Source: Chitinophagaceae bacterium
GTDB lineage: Bacteria; Bacteroidota; Bacteroidia; Chitinophagales; Chitinophagaceae
Direction of reading: 5' to 3'
DNA length: 5,907 nt
Assembly (NCBI GenBank): GCA_947483345.1
Contig: CANKNL010000190.1
Location: forward strand, 1 to 5,907
The notes below the pieces were generated by a model, which saw only the letters and a list, made by a program, of their open reading frames with translations, had not been told where the DNA came from and made no database searches. Shown piece by piece: positions 4,885 to 5,907 of the stretch (position 1 is its first letter; every line of letters starts with the position of its first letter). Position numbers and translations under genes: made by a program.

Positions 4885-5907
4885 TTAAATAATACAATTC
4901 CAGTTATGATCATCTGCCTCTATTCCCAACCGGATCTGTTCCAGTTTATTTTTCAGTTTATATAATATTTTACTTTCATCATATTTTGGCAGCCTATAAT
5001 CAATGCCATTGATATTGATTATTTTAATGGGTGCCACAACGGCTGCTGTTCCAACTCCAAAAGCTTCGGTAATTGTTCCATCTGTAAAAGCTTGTTCCAA
5101 TTCGGCTACTGCAATTGGTCTTTCTTCAGTTTTAATACCAAGTGTTTTTGCCAATGTTAAAAGCGAGTCTCTTGTAACACCGTCGAGTATTGAATCAGAC
5201 AATGGAGCAGTAACCAGTATATGGTTAATGACAAACATCACATTCATCATACCCGATTCTTCTATGAATTTATGTTCTTTTGCATCTGTCCATAAAACCT
5301 GGTCATATCCTGCAAGCCGGGCCTTTTGAGTAGGCAAAAATGAAGCCCCGTAATTGCCGCCGCATTTTGCAAAACCTGTTCCGCCTCTGGCCGCCCTGAT
5401 ATAATGTGTTTCTACTTTTACTTTAATGGGATCGGCATATAAAGATGGTACCGGACCGGTAAAAACGATAAAGCGGTAGGCTTCCGAAACCTTGACACCA
5501 AATCTGGCTTCACTTGCAAAAACAAATGGTCGCAGGTAAAGGGCATGGCCTGTTTTTGAAGGTACCCAGGCTTTATCAAGTTCTATCAATTGTTTTAATC
5601 CTTCTATAAAAATATCTTTAGGCACAATAGCCATACACATTCTTTCGAGGGATTTTACAAAACGACTATAATGCTTTTCTATTCGGAATATATTAATGCG
5701 ACCATCAAGCCCACCGGGTCCTGGGGACATTCTGAATGCTTTCATGCCTTCAAATACAGTTTGTCCGTAGTGTAGCGCCAATGCCGATGGACTTACCGTT
5801 ATATCGGCATAGGGGACAATTTCGGGCTGTTGCCAAACCCCATCGGCATAATCACAAACCAGCATATGGTCGGCAATGTATTTACCAAATTCAAGCTGAT
5901 CAAAATC
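4885..5907 (-). CDS. ilvE: Branched-chain-amino-acid aminotransferase IlvE (5' end outside window)
   Basis: A class IV (fold-type IV) PLP aminotransferase that interconverts leucine, isoleucine and valine with their 2-oxo acids using 2-oxoglutarate/glutamate; cytoplasmic. The frame stays open past the Met at 5865 to the edge, and the extra residues (DFDQLEFGKYIADH) match the usual IlvE N-terminus, so the true start lies beyond 5907. There are 340 residues visible, probably nearly the whole protein. Numbering from the Met at 5865: LHYGQTVFEGMKAFR (31-45), FRIEKHYSRF (60-69), LYLRPFVFA (109-117), GGTGFAKCGGNYGASF (161-176) with PLP lysine Lys167, EESGMMNVMFVI (202-213; the common form is ESGTMN), and GTITEAFGVGTAAVVAPI near the C-terminus. 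This is the larger, human-BCAT-like type. A short Gly/Pro-rich insertion (SPGPGGLDG, 47-55) extends the loop after KAFR. No operon partner is visible. Confidence 0.96.
   Translation of the reverse strand, partial: DFDQLEFGKYIADHMLVCDYADGVWQQPEIVPYADITVSPSALALHYGQTVFEGMKAFRMSPGPGGLDGRINIFRIEKHYSRFVKSLERMCMAIVPKDIFIEGLKQLIELDKAWVPSKTGHALYLRPFVFASEARFGVKVSEAYRFIVFTGPVPSLYADPIKVKVETHYIRAARGGTGFAKCGGNYGASFLPTQKARLAGYDQVLWTDAKEHKFIEESGMMNVMFVINHILVTAPLSDSILDGVTRDSLLTLAKTLGIKTEERPIAVAELEQAFTDGTITEAFGVGTAAVVAPIKIININGIDYRLPKYDESKILYKLKNKLEQIRLGIEADDHNWNCII

Noticed and set aside
5003..5329. Rightward 108-codon reading opposite ilvE
   Set aside because: Antisense to conserved IlvE motifs, with no family signal of its own.

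Overview
The window looks like ordinary chromosomal DNA from a member of the Bacteroidota, most likely Chitinophagales/Chitinophagaceae. The evidence is AT-rich sequence, the lack of clear Shine-Dalgarno sequences, promoter-like TAnnTTTG elements of the Bacteroidota type, and the flavour of the proteins (the IlvE, LipB and NTP-transferase versions resemble those of this group). The placement comes from recalled family features, not a database search.

Layout, left to right. Positions 1-45 hold nothing I can call; they may be the tail or downstream region of a gene outside the window. A strong bidirectional terminator (46-84) follows. A sugar-nucleotidyltransferase-like gene reads leftward (98-997). 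An 80-bp divergent spacer with mirrored -7 promoter elements separates it from a rightward pair: a PLP-dependent D-cysteine desulfhydrase/ACC deaminase-family enzyme (1078-1986) and, 17 bp later, an exported protein of unknown function (2004-2816). The latter collides tail to tail with leftward lipB (2813-3571), sharing 4 bp. A second divergent spacer (3572-3732) is dominated by a perfect 7-bp tandem array of 14.7 copies, and leads to a rightward RluD-type 23S rRNA pseudouridine synthase gene (3733-4785). After a 99-bp convergent spacer (4786-4884), in which I see no convincing terminator or gene, a leftward branched-chain aminotransferase gene, ilvE, runs off the right edge (4885-5907, 5' end missing).

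The genes are mostly housekeeping (lipoate attachment, rRNA modification, branched-chain amino-acid metabolism) in short transcription units of alternating direction. I see no mobile element, CRISPR array, tRNA or rRNA, and nothing resembling a new multi-gene system. The most unusual object is the GCAGTGG array: it fills most of a divergent promoter region, is perfectly regular (so probably recent or length-variable), and has a G-quadruplex-compatible pattern on the strand that is sense for the rRNA-modification gene. Smaller points are substitutions in enzyme signatures: LipB has Gln where Gly/His is usual, and the ACC-deaminase-like enzyme has Thr at both positions that separate deaminase from desulfhydrase.
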